NCBI GenBank assembly: GCA_036626215.1
Contig: JAZKSG010000009.1
Span: 1-39,778 of the forward strand
Direction of reading: 5' to 3'
Origin: JAZKSG01 sp036626215
GTDB taxonomy: Archaea > Thermoplasmatota > E2 > DHVEG-1
Length of the DNA stretch: 39,778 nt
Part shown: positions 8,387 through 16,805 of the stretch, one piece after another
Position numbering within the stretch: the first letter of the stretch is position 1
How the letters are laid out: each line of letters begins with the position of its first letter
Notes under the pieces: model-generated
Databases searched by the model: none
What the model saw: only the letters and a program-made list of their open reading frames with translations
Told to the model about the DNA's origin: nothing
Translations under genes and position numbers: made by a program

Positions 8387-8452
8387 GCTATTTGTAACTA
8401 GTTCTGCATGATTTGATTTAACAAATAGCTAGTCAACATTTCATTTTTTTTT
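8387..8452 (+). terminator. Hairpin plus T tract after the cold-shock gene
   Basis: GCTATTTGT (8387-8395) and ACAAATAGC (8421-8429) are perfect nine-base complements. A run of nine T residues follows at 8444-8452. This lies 24 bases past the stop and before the 40-aa gene, so it probably ends the cold-shock transcript. The 25-base loop is larger than in a bacterial terminator, so the T tract may be the active part. Confidence 0.5.
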
Positions 8453-8499
8453 AAACTTACTATAAAAAACTATAGATATCTACTAGGAGGTGATATACA

Positions 8500-8622
8500 A
8501 TGAAAGATACAACTAAAAATCCCAAAAAAATGATAAAATCCAGAAAGAATAAGAAAGTAATCTATAAACATTCTAATAAAAAGAAAATAGGTCTGTTTGT
8601 AGATGATTTATCAGTTAAATAA
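8500..8622 (+). CDS. Unannotated 40-aa lysine-rich microprotein
   Basis: A short frame starting ATG at 8500 gives MKDTTKNPKKMIKSRKNKKV and then 20 more residues ending GLFVDDLSVK. The main support is the AGGAGGTGA Shine-Dalgarno (8485-8493), well spaced before the ATG and closely matching the cold-shock gene's site. A TATA-like stretch (TATAAAAAACTATA, 8461-8474) comes just before. The product is highly basic in its first 30 residues, with an acidic-hydrophobic tail, which would suit an RNA- or ribosome-associated peptide. I do not recognise a family. It lies between two hairpins, so it may be its own transcript. Confidence 0.55.
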   Translation: MKDTTKNPKKMIKSRKNKKVIYKHSNKKKIGLFVDDLSVK

Positions 8623-8922
8623 AATCCTTGATAGTAAAAAAGGGTAACCTTTGTAAGATAGAGATACGGCTGATAGCTTAAATTATTTCCTTATTTTCTT
8701 TATAACATTAACATAGAATCTTACATCTCTCTCATTTTTTATCCAATTCTATTTAGATCTAAATACTCTGCACGTTTATTCTTGTATTACACTAAATTAC
8801 ACACAAAAAAAAGACATAAAAGTACAGTCTTCCAGCCCAGCAAAATCAACTAAGTTATTCAGATAATATGGAAACACTTAATACTCAGAAAAATGTTGCG
8901 TCATATAGAGGTAGGAACAGAG
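8623..8922. other. Intergenic stretch with inverted repeats
   Basis: No credible gene. AAAGG-GTAA-CCTTT (8639-8652) is a small hairpin 17 bases past the 40-aa gene. TGTAAGAT (8652-8659) and ATCTTACA (8718-8725) are complementary over a 58-base gap. The stretch is otherwise AT-rich and ends with the stomatin promoter and its GAGGT site. Confidence 0.35.
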
Positions 8923-9693
8923 ATGATATTACCAATAGCCTTTATAATAGTAATCTTCCTAGGTTTACTTCTGGCAGCAGCTATAAAGATAACATCTGAA
9001 TATCAAAGGATAGTTATCTTCCGACTAGGGAGATTAAAAGGAATAAAAGGGCCAGGTCTAGTTTTTGTAATACCAATCATAGATAACATCATTAAATTAG
9101 ACCTGAGAACAAAAGTGGTTAATATACCTAAACAAAGAGTGATAACAGAGGACAACGTAACAGTTGATGTAGATGCGGTAGTATACTACCGTATAATTGA
9201 TCCTCAAAAAGCAGTGGTAGAAGTAGAAAGATACGATGTAGCAACAAGTCTAAGGGCACAAACCTCTCTCAGAGATGTTTTAGGCGGACAAGAACTTGAT
9301 GAACTATTGGCAGAAAGGGAAAAATTAAACAAAGAATTACAAGGCATAATCGACTCCGCCACTGATCCATGGGGTATAAAAGTTTCAGCGGTAACCATAA
9401 GCGATGTATCTCTACCTGATGAAATGCTGAGAGCCTTAGCTAAACAAGCAGAGGCTGAAAGAGAAAAACGTTCACGTATTATCATGGCTGAAGGAGAGTT
9501 CAAAGCCTCAAAAAGAATGCGTGAAGCAGCAGAACTATACGAGGGAAGCTCCAGCGCTATGCGTCTAAGAGAACTACAGACACTCGTAGAAATCGCCCGG
9601 GAAGGAGACTTAATAGTCGTCCCAGGAGGCGAAATAGGGCGAGTAGCAGGAGTAGCAAAAGCTTTAGATAGGCACGAAACAGATAAAAAATGA
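8923..9693 (+). CDS. Stomatin/slipin (SPFH domain) membrane protein
   Basis: Membrane-anchored SPFH protein, usually a partner of an NfeD-type protease and thought to organise membrane microdomains. One N-terminal hydrophobic segment (about 1-20) precedes AIKITSEYQRIVIFRLGRL and the SPFH domain (about 25-185), then a charged helical region with AKQAEAEREKRSRIIMAEGE. I prefer the ATG at 8923 (256 residues) because GAGGT lies ten bases upstream and the length before the SPFH domain matches archaeal stomatins. An ATG at 8893 would add ten residues. The stop overlaps the nfeD start as ATGA. Confidence 0.92.
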   Translation: MILPIAFIIVIFLGLLLAAAIKITSEYQRIVIFRLGRLKGIKGPGLVFVIPIIDNIIKLDLRTKVVNIPKQRVITEDNVTVDVDAVVYYRIIDPQKAVVEVERYDVATSLRAQTSLRDVLGGQELDELLAEREKLNKELQGIIDSATDPWGIKVSAVTISDVSLPDEMLRALAKQAEAEREKRSRIIMAEGEFKASKRMREAAELYEGSSSAMRLRELQTLVEIAREGDLIVVPGGEIGRVAGVAKALDRHETDKK

Positions 9694-11021
9694 ATAAAAC
9701 CAAAAATCTCTTCTTATTTTTATTATTTCTTATTTTACTTTCATCTACTTTTCTAACCAGTTTTTCTGAAGCAAAACAGAACAATGTACTCAAGGTAGAA
9801 ATAAAAGATACGATAGACCATAATACAGTTGAAATCATAAAAGAAAGCATAAAAATAGCGGAACAAAGTCAGGCAGAAGCAATAATTCTAATACTTGACA
9901 CTCCTGGAGGGGGGTGGTCAGAAACCAAAGAAATAGCTGGTTTGATAAACAAGAGTAGTGTACCAGTCATCGGTTTTGTCTATCCTCAAGGAGCAGCGGC
10001 ATGGTCTGCTGGAACATTCATTCTTATGAGTACACATATCGCGGTGATGGCTTCGCATACAGCTATAGGATCATGTCAGCCAGTTAGAATAGGGGCAAGT
10101 GGAACTCAGCCAATAGAAGACTCCAAGACTATCAATGCTTTAACACAGTGGATAGTAAACCAAGCCGAGATGCATAATAGAAACAAAACTATAGCGAGAC
10201 GTTTTATAACAGAAAACCTAAATCTTAATGCTACCTTAGCCAAAAAAAACCAAGTTATAGAATATATTGCAAACGATGTGGACAGCCTACTAAAACAAGT
10301 AGATGGTGTCAATGTCTCTACAGACAAAGGAACAAAAACTTTAGATACATCCAATGTGGAAATAAAAAAATATGAACCATCTATAACCCTCTTGATACTT
10401 GATGTATTGTCAAACCCGATTATAACCTCTATACTGTTTTTACTAGGGGTATATGCATTAATATTTGGAATATCGGCACCAGGACTTGGAGCAGAAGTCT
10501 TCGGAGGAATCGCCATACTCCTCGCGTTAATAGGAACAGGTTTTAGCCTACCTGCTTTAAGCATAATATTTATAATAATAGGGGTGATTCTACTCTTAGT
10601 TGAAGTATTTGTTATCCCTGGGTTTGGGGTAGCAGGTATAGGTGGAATAATATCTTTAGCTATAGGTTCAATATTTCTTGTACCTAGCTATTCAACAACA
10701 AAATGGATGATAGAAATGAGCTGGATAGATGATTTGATTATAATAATGCTAGTAGCGACAGCACTTATCGCAGCGTTTTTCCTATTTGTTATATACAAAG
10801 TAATCATGGTTCACACCAAAAAGAAAACATTAGGGGTCTTCAAAGGTGAAACAGCAAAAACAGTAGATAAAATGTCTCCAGGTGAGACAGGATACGTTTT
10901 GTTTAAAGGCGAATATTGGAAAGCAAAGACAGATGAAAACCTTGATAAAAACCAAAAAGTTGTAATAACAGATAAAGAAAACTCTACTCTTATAGTGAAA
11001 TCTAAGGATAAAAACAGTTAG
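9690..11021 (+). CDS. NfeD-type membrane-bound serine protease
   Basis: ClpP-class protease that, in Pyrococcus, cleaves the C-terminal region of its neighbour stomatin. The 443 residues comprise a signal/anchor segment (about 5-25), the extracytoplasmic protease domain with the probable nucleophile S106 in GAAAWSAGTF and the probable general base K146 in EDSKTINAL, a group of membrane segments (about 230-345) rich in glycine, and a C-terminal NfeD OB-fold domain (about 375-440). It is translationally coupled to the stomatin gene by an ATGA overlap, the classic STOPP operon. Ser-Lys assignment is by alignment from memory with the Pyrococcus enzyme. Confidence 0.93.
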   Translation: MNKTKNLFLFLLFLILLSSTFLTSFSEAKQNNVLKVEIKDTIDHNTVEIIKESIKIAEQSQAEAIILILDTPGGGWSETKEIAGLINKSSVPVIGFVYPQGAAAWSAGTFILMSTHIAVMASHTAIGSCQPVRIGASGTQPIEDSKTINALTQWIVNQAEMHNRNKTIARRFITENLNLNATLAKKNQVIEYIANDVDSLLKQVDGVNVSTDKGTKTLDTSNVEIKKYEPSITLLILDVLSNPIITSILFLLGVYALIFGISAPGLGAEVFGGIAILLALIGTGFSLPALSIIFIIIGVILLLVEVFVIPGFGVAGIGGIISLAIGSIFLVPSYSTTKWMIEMSWIDDLIIIMLVATALIAAFFLFVIYKVIMVHTKKKTLGVFKGETAKTVDKMSPGETGYVLFKGEYWKAKTDENLDKNQKVVITDKENSTLIVKSKDKNS

Positions 11022-11075
11022 AATTTACCAAACATTAATCAACCCCCTTCCCTTTCTTCTCGGCTTGATTCTAAA

Positions 11076-12323
11076 ATGAACAACGGTTTAAATTATCAGT
11101 TTCTTGGAGGTGCCGAAGAAGTCGGCAGGCTCTCAATGCTACTAGAAACAGAGGATGACACCCGCTTTCTATTTGAATACGGAATGTCCCCTGGTGACCC
11201 ACCGGAATATCCTCTACCAGCGCCGCCTATAGATACAGTATTCCTATCACATGCTCATCTTGACCACTCAGGTATGATACCCTGGCTTTTTTCACATTTT
11301 GACCAAAACATTTTGACAACCAAACTATCTGGAGAAATAAGTAACCTCCTCCATAACGACTCAGTAAAAATTGCTAAACAAGAAGGATACGTTATACCTT
11401 TCAATCGTAAAGAAATAAAACAAGCAAATAGAAGTATAGACCCAGTTAGACCAGGTCAAAAAAGAAAGATCAGCACAAACTACGATGTAGTATTCCATGA
11501 CGCTGGACACATACCAGGTTCATTAATGTTTGAACTAAGAGGAGACCGAAAAATTTTGTTTACAGGAGATTTCAACATTGCAGATACACACTTAGTAAAC
11601 GGTGTAAAACCAGTCGACTGCGACACAATGTTTCTCGAATCAACCTATGCAGGCCGTGAACATCCTAAAAAAAGAGGAGAACTAGAGAAAGATTTGATAA
11701 ACAAAATCGATGAAGTAGTAAACCGCGGTGGAGTAGCCGTTTTACCTGCTTTTTCAGTAGCAAGGTCACAAGAACTACTCTTAATATTACGTAAAGCCGG
11801 TTTCGACATCTGGTTTGACGGAATGGGTAAAAAAGTATCTAAAATTTTTCTGAAACATCCAAAATATCTCAAATCTCCAGATAAACTACGAGATATTCTA
11901 AACAAAACAAATTTTGTATACTCAAACCATGGACGCAAACTGGCTTTAAAATCAGAGGTAATAATCACAAGCAGCGGAATGATGGACGGCGGCCCAGTAC
12001 TAAGATACATGAAAGACCTCAAAGACGACCCTAAAAACGCTGTACTACTCACAGGATACCAGGTAGAAGGAACCAATAGCAGACTCCTAGTAGATAAAAA
12101 ACAACTAGACTTCTATGGAGTAAGAGAAAAAGTTGAATGTGAAGTACAATACTATGATTTCTCAGCTCATGCAGGACACAGCGAAATAATAGAATACGCC
12201 AAAAAATGCAACCCTGAAAACATTGTTCTTATGCATGGAGACAACCGAGAAGAATTAGTTGAACCACTAAGTGATTTCGCCGAAGTGCATACTCCAAAAA
12301 AAGGAGAGGCAGCTAGCTTGTAG
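11076..12323 (+). CDS. Beta-CASP metallo-beta-lactamase RNase (aCPSF2-like)
   Basis: Likely RNA-processing nuclease with two zinc ions. The 415 residues begin with LGGAEEVGRLSMLL, then the metal motif SHAHLDHSG (58-66), HDAGHIPGS, the LFTGDFN strand, FLESTYAG, and beta-CASP features including VLPAFSVARSQELL, SSGMMDGGPV, the FSAHAGH motif and a C-terminal LMHGD. The size and absence of N-terminal KH domains point to aCPSF2 rather than the KH-containing aCPSF1. An aRNase J assignment is the alternative. It starts 54 bases after nfeD and precedes aRF1, a translation/RNA neighbourhood. Confidence 0.87.
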   Translation: MNNGLNYQFLGGAEEVGRLSMLLETEDDTRFLFEYGMSPGDPPEYPLPAPPIDTVFLSHAHLDHSGMIPWLFSHFDQNILTTKLSGEISNLLHNDSVKIAKQEGYVIPFNRKEIKQANRSIDPVRPGQKRKISTNYDVVFHDAGHIPGSLMFELRGDRKILFTGDFNIADTHLVNGVKPVDCDTMFLESTYAGREHPKKRGELEKDLINKIDEVVNRGGVAVLPAFSVARSQELLLILRKAGFDIWFDGMGKKVSKIFLKHPKYLKSPDKLRDILNKTNFVYSNHGRKLALKSEVIITSSGMMDGGPVLRYMKDLKDDPKNAVLLTGYQVEGTNSRLLVDKKQLDFYGVREKVECEVQYYDFSAHAGHSEIIEYAKKCNPENIVLMHGDNREELVEPLSDFAEVHTPKKGEAASL

Positions 12324-12377
12324 CAACCTCTAAAACCGATAGTTTTTTTATGAGATAAACTTGATAAAGATGTCTTG

Positions 12378-12396
12378 TTTTACCATATGGTGAAAA
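12378..12396 (+). promoter_or_regulatory. Palindrome holding the prf1 Shine-Dalgarno
   Basis: ACCATATGGT (12382-12391) is a perfect ten-base palindrome, flanked by TTTT and GAAAA. The GGTGA at 12389-12393 fits a Shine-Dalgarno seven bases before the aRF1 ATG, so pairing would hide it. The stem is short and AT-rich, so control by it is speculative. Confidence 0.3.
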
Positions 12397-12400
12397 ACTC

Positions 12401-13648
12401 ATGACTGATCTGGACAAACGACAAGAATACATTCTTAAACGTCAGATTGAAGATCTTAAAAAACAAAAAGGTCGTCATACAGAGCTTATATCATTGTATG
12501 TTCCACCTGATAAACAAATCTCGGATGTAACATCTTATCTTAGAAACGAGCTTTCTGAGTCTCAAAATATTAAATCAAAACAGACTCGTAAAAACGTTCT
12601 TTCTGCTATTGAATCCATTATGAGTCGGTTGAAATCTTTTAAAAAAATACCTGAAAACGGTTTAGTTTTTTTTGTAGGATATGTACAAGCCGAGGGCGAC
12701 CAAACCGAGATGATGGCACATGTTATAGAGCCGCCCCTAAAAATAAACACTTTTCTTTATCGTTGCGACTCTGATTTTTACGTTGAACCTCTCGAAGACA
12801 TGTTAGTAGAAAAGGACATCTATGGTCTACTATTAATCGATCGAAGAGAATGCACAATTGGTTTACTAAGAGGCAACCGAGTCGAACTTTTAAAATATAT
12901 GACTTCACAGGTCCCCGGTAAACACGGAAAAGGAGGACAATCCCAACAACGTTTCGAACGTCTCACTGAGATCGCTGCGCATGAATGGTTTAAAAAATGT
13001 GGTGAAAAAGCTAGTAAAATACTAAAAGATATAGAGAATCTTGCAGGAATATTTATAGGGGGCCCGGGTCCAACCAAAAAATCTTTTGTCGACGAAGAAT
13101 ACCTACATTATGAACTACAAGATAAAATCCTAGAAGTTTTTGATACAGGGTATACAGACGAATTTGGACTAAGAGAGATGGTGAATGCTGCCGCCGAAAC
13201 TCGTTCAAACCTAAAAATAGCTCGTGAAAAAAAACTGATGAAGAAATTCCTACGAGAAATCACTAAAAGAGAAAAAGGGCTTTCGGTTTACGGTGAAAAC
13301 CTAGTTCGTAAAGCCTTGCAGATGGGGGCTGTAGACAAACTTTTGTTATCGGAAGATTTACGTAAATATCGAGTTAAAATACAATGTCCAACTTGTGATT
13401 ATTCTAAATATGTAACTATTAAAGAAGAGGAATTAGATGATTATGAACCTCCTATTTGTTCTGATTGTGACGAAAAATCACAGATGGAAATAATTGAAAA
13501 AAAAGATTTAATTGATGAATTATCTGAATTGGCTGAAAACACAAGTAGTAAAATTGAATTAATATCTCGGGAAAGTGAAGAAGGTGAGTCTCTATATTCT
13601 GCCTTTGAAGGTGTAGCAGGTATTTTGAGGTATCCCATAGGTCTGTGA
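12401..13648 (+). CDS. prf1: Peptide chain release factor aRF1
   Basis: Recognises all three stop codons and triggers peptide release in archaea. The 415 residues have the family length. Domain 1 has the stop-reading NIKS motif (56-59, within SESQNIKSKQTRKNV). Domain 2 has the catalytic GGQ (177-179, within GKHGKGGQSQQRFERL). Domain 3 carries the minidomain with two CxxC pairs, CPTCDYSKY and CSDCDEK, as in archaeal members. The start ATG at 12401 follows a GGTGA site. Confidence 0.97.
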   Translation: MTDLDKRQEYILKRQIEDLKKQKGRHTELISLYVPPDKQISDVTSYLRNELSESQNIKSKQTRKNVLSAIESIMSRLKSFKKIPENGLVFFVGYVQAEGDQTEMMAHVIEPPLKINTFLYRCDSDFYVEPLEDMLVEKDIYGLLLIDRRECTIGLLRGNRVELLKYMTSQVPGKHGKGGQSQQRFERLTEIAAHEWFKKCGEKASKILKDIENLAGIFIGGPGPTKKSFVDEEYLHYELQDKILEVFDTGYTDEFGLREMVNAAAETRSNLKIAREKKLMKKFLREITKREKGLSVYGENLVRKALQMGAVDKLLLSEDLRKYRVKIQCPTCDYSKYVTIKEEELDDYEPPICSDCDEKSQMEIIEKKDLIDELSELAENTSSKIELISRESEEGESLYSAFEGVAGILRYPIGL

Positions 13649-13899
13649 AGTTTTACAACAGTGTTAAAATCCGATAATATATATGTATTTATCAATATAT
13701 AATAGGATAACAAATAATTAAGTGTCGATAATTATATAATTAAATTTATCTACAAAAAATTGCCCCCTTCTTTTTTGTTTTCACCCTTTAAATTTGTCTT
13801 GAAATATAGTTGTTTTTGGCAATTAATATATAATAGAATTTTGTTTAAACCGATGGTTTTATAAATAATGAAATATATTAATATAATTGGGAATTTGCG

Positions 13900-15915
13900 A
13901 TGTCACGTGAAAGTTTTAAACATTATATTCCGTCGAAAAAGGAAATACCTGAGTTAACTTTGAAAGCTCTTTTAGTTGGAGCTTTTCTGTCTATTGTTAT
14001 GGGTGCGGCAAACGCATATCTAGGTCTTTTTGTAGGTATGACTGTTTCAGCGACAATACCTGCAGCTGTTATGTCTGTTGCACTTCTAAAACCTTTAAAA
14101 GCGAATTTACTTGAAGTAAATATTGCAAAAGTAGCTACCTCAGCAGGGGAATCCCTGGCTGCAGGTGTAATATTTACTGTACCTGCTCTTGTTGTCCTTG
14201 CTAGACCTCTTGGTTTAGGGGGTTTTGGTGTCGATACAGGTTGGTCGACAATTCATCTAGTTGAAACAGCGCTTATTGCGTTGGTTGGTGGTGTATTAGG
14301 TGTTTTATTTACTGTAACTCTTAGGAAAACTTTGATAGTTGAAACAGAGCTACCTTTCCCGGAAGGTATTGCTGCGACAGCGGTTTTGACCACCATTGTT
14401 GGTGAAGACGGTGAAGGAAGTGATGGTAGTGATGGAGCTGGAAAACTTATGATACTTGGAGCCGTTATTGCAGCTGTTCTCAAATTTTGTCAGTCGTCAC
14501 TTACAATTTTGGCAGAAAAAATTGAAGTTGCAGTATCTGTTGGAAAATATAAAATAATGGGTGAAGCTGGGCATGAAGGCTATTTCTATGGTGGTTCTAA
14601 TCTTTCACCGGCCCTTCTAGGTGTTGGATATATTGTTGGTCCTAAAATTGCTTCCTATGTTATCGTAGGGGGCCTCCTTGGATGGGTTATTTTAATACCA
14701 ATTATTATCCTTATAGGCGGAATGCCAGCTGGTATTTCCTCTCCAGTTGAAGGTTTCTATGAAATATGGAGTAATCAGGTTCGTTACATCGGTGTAGGTG
14801 CAATGATAGTTGGGGGTCTATGGACTCTCTTCACGTTAAGATCCTCTCTTTTTGATGGAATAAAAAAAGCTGTTCTTGGTGCACGTGCCGGAGCAGGTAA
14901 AGAAAAAAAACGTACCCAGGTAGATCTAAATTTCAAGAAGACATTTCTGGCGATAGGTCTGATGGTTGTTCCGATGTTTATTGTTTATGCTTTTATAACT
15001 GAAATGTGGGCTATATCTGCTTTCTTTGCTGTGGTAATGCTTGTGGTTGCGTTTCTTGCCTCTGCAATAGCAGGTTACATGGCAGGGTTGGTTGGTTCTT
15101 CTAATAACCCGATTTCAGGTGTAACCGTAGCTGTTCTTCTTTTCACAGCTCTTATGGCATTAGGTTTAGGGCTTACCGGCACTTCTGCCTACATTGTGGT
15201 AATAGCGGTTGCAGCTGTTGCTTGTTGTGCTGCTGCTATCTCTGGTGATGTCATGCAGGATCTTGCTACAGGATACATGATCGGTGCTACCCCTTGGAGG
15301 ATGCAGATATCTGAAATCGTTGGTGTAGTCGCTGTGTCACCTTTCATAGGTATCGTTGTATATGTTCTTGACCAAGCATGGGGTCTCGGAAGTGAAAAAC
15401 TTCTTGCTCCTCAAGCTTTTATGATGGCTGGAGTAGTTCATGGAGTTCTCGGAGGAGAAATGATTTGGCCATATATCCTTGCTGGTGTAGTCTTAGCTTT
15501 TATACTAATTCTGATAGATTTACCTGTTCTACCTGTTGCAATTGGTGTATATTTACCATTCACTCTAGGGGCTCCTATCTTTGCAGGTGGAGCAGTCAGA
15601 TGGCTAGTAAATCGTCATGTTGACAGAAAAGTACCTCCTGAAGAAGAGGATAAAGAAACTAGTGATTGGGAGTCTGTGGTTAAAAAGAAAGGTCTTTCAA
15701 TAAGAGACAGGATTACACAGAAAGGGCTGATAATGAGCGCTGGATTAATCGCCGGTGAAGCACTTACCGGGGTTGCAGTAGCAGGGTTGATTGTAGCTGG
15801 CTTAAACCTTGGAATGGGTATTGAAGCAGGCTGGCCGTCACTGCTAATCTGGCTGTTCATAGCTGCCCTAATCGGATATATCGTATTGAGGGATCTAATT
15901 GCTAAAGAAGAATAA
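13900..15915 (+). CDS. OPT family oligopeptide transporter
   Basis: Integral membrane transporter of the OPT superfamily, whose members move oligopeptides, metal-chelator complexes or modified peptides. The 671 residues contain about 14-16 hydrophobic segments. Family features are TLKALLVGAFLSIVMGAANAY with GLFVGMTVSATIPAAVM near the N-terminus, FPEGIA near 150, GSSNNPISG near 400 and SGDVMQDLATGYMIGATPW near 448-466. A TATA box TTTATAAATA (about 13858-13867) lies about 35 bases before the ATG, suggesting a short leader. Its last 17 bases overlap the PqqD-like gene. Substrate unknown. Confidence 0.93.
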   Translation: MSRESFKHYIPSKKEIPELTLKALLVGAFLSIVMGAANAYLGLFVGMTVSATIPAAVMSVALLKPLKANLLEVNIAKVATSAGESLAAGVIFTVPALVVLARPLGLGGFGVDTGWSTIHLVETALIALVGGVLGVLFTVTLRKTLIVETELPFPEGIAATAVLTTIVGEDGEGSDGSDGAGKLMILGAVIAAVLKFCQSSLTILAEKIEVAVSVGKYKIMGEAGHEGYFYGGSNLSPALLGVGYIVGPKIASYVIVGGLLGWVILIPIIILIGGMPAGISSPVEGFYEIWSNQVRYIGVGAMIVGGLWTLFTLRSSLFDGIKKAVLGARAGAGKEKKRTQVDLNFKKTFLAIGLMVVPMFIVYAFITEMWAISAFFAVVMLVVAFLASAIAGYMAGLVGSSNNPISGVTVAVLLFTALMALGLGLTGTSAYIVVIAVAAVACCAAAISGDVMQDLATGYMIGATPWRMQISEIVGVVAVSPFIGIVVYVLDQAWGLGSEKLLAPQAFMMAGVVHGVLGGEMIWPYILAGVVLAFILILIDLPVLPVAIGVYLPFTLGAPIFAGGAVRWLVNRHVDRKVPPEEEDKETSDWESVVKKKGLSIRDRITQKGLIMSAGLIAGEALTGVAVAGLIVAGLNLGMGIEAGWPSLLIWLFIAALIGYIVLRDLIAKEE

Positions 15916-16264
15916 AAAAGGTAGAATTCCACGAGAAGAATTCCTGGAGTTCAAACCACAGAGACTCGATTTCGAATGGTCAAAAAACGATGAAGGACTC
16001 GTAGAAATAAAAGTTCCTAAATTCGAAAGCGATATCGGTAAATCATTCTGCAAACTGATAAAAAAAGATACCGAGTTCAAGGCGAAACTGGATGAAATTG
16101 GTAGCATAGTATGGGAACACTGCGATGGTGACACCACAGTAAAGGAAATACTTGGTATACTAGAAAAACAGTTTTCAGATGAAGAAGACATCGATCAAAG
16201 ACTCTTCTACTTTCTTTATCAGATGAAAAAACTTGATTACATTGAGTACCAAAAAAACAACTAA
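15899..16264 (+). CDS. PqqD-like peptide-recognition protein
   Basis: A 121-residue protein whose centre, LDEIGSIVWEHCDGDTTV then KEILGILEKQF (about 64-92), matches the PqqD fold, the RiPP-recognition element that binds leader peptides for modifying enzymes. The start is TTG at 15899, supported by GAGGGAT (15888-15894) at correct spacing and by a 17-base overlap with the OPT gene, so translation is probably coupled. A 50-residue N-terminal extension precedes the PqqD region. No PqqC, PqqE, radical SAM enzyme or precursor peptide is seen nearby, so this is not a PQQ operon. A link to the transporter is inferred from gene order. Confidence 0.72.
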   Translation: MLKKNKKGRIPREEFLEFKPQRLDFEWSKNDEGLVEIKVPKFESDIGKSFCKLIKKDTEFKAKLDEIGSIVWEHCDGDTTVKEILGILEKQFSDEEDIDQRLFYFLYQMKKLDYIEYQKNN

Positions 16265-16265
16265 T

Positions 16266-16805
16266 CTATCTTTTTTTACAAAACGATACTATCATCTCTT
16301 TGTTTCTAACTTCAGGATGAAACAATACACCATAAAAATTATGATCTAAATGTTTCACCGCCTGAGGACGTTTTTTAGACGAAGCATATACTTCAAAAAC
16401 ATCAGATTCTACATAAAAATTATGAAGCTGATATATTTCAACGCTACCACGTAAACCTAGAAACGGTTTCTTAAAAACAATCTGGTTCAAACCTATCTCC
16501 CTCTCTTGTTTCACTGTACCATTATACATTAACATCAAAATCTGCATCCCACCGCAGATACCCAACAGAGGTTTCCCGCATTCTTTTATCCATTCAAAAT
16601 ATTCTAAATTGTCCAGATATTCATCATCTTTTAAACTTGTTCCACAAATTATAGTTTTATCCGCCTTAGAAACATTTTCCTTTTCAATATTACGATATGA
16701 TACAATCTCAAAATCTTCACCGGTATTTCTAACTATATCAGAGACAGGTTTTACAAACTCCAAAAAATGAAATCTCTCTCTGCAGATGTCTACTATAAGT
16801 ATCAT
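16266..16805 (-). CDS. Class I glutamine amidotransferase (GuaA-like)
   Basis: Hydrolyses glutamine to give ammonia to a partner enzyme. The 179 residues carry the triad: C84 in LLGICGGMQIL, H163 and E165 in LFHPEV. The nearest family is the separate glutaminase subunit of archaeal GMP synthase. I choose the ATG at 16805 because it overlaps the dph6 stop as ATGA. A longer frame from 16829 would extend into dph6. No GMP synthase ATPase subunit is adjacent. The coupling with dph6, whose product uses ammonia, suggests either a bespoke ammonia supplier or mere operon sharing with purine synthesis. Confidence 0.83.
   Translation of the reverse strand: MILIVDICRERFHFLEFVKPVSDIVRNTGEDFEIVSYRNIEKENVSKADKTIICGTSLKDDEYLDNLEYFEWIKECGKPLLGICGGMQILMLMYNGTVKQEREIGLNQIVFKKPFLGLRGSVEIYQLHNFYVESDVFEVYASSKKRPQAVKHLDHNFYGVLFHPEVRNKEMIVSFCKKR

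Noticed and set aside
15899..16264. PQQ biosynthesis gene pqqD
   Set aside because: Only the fold matches. No pqqA, pqqC or pqqE is present, so the gene name would mislead.
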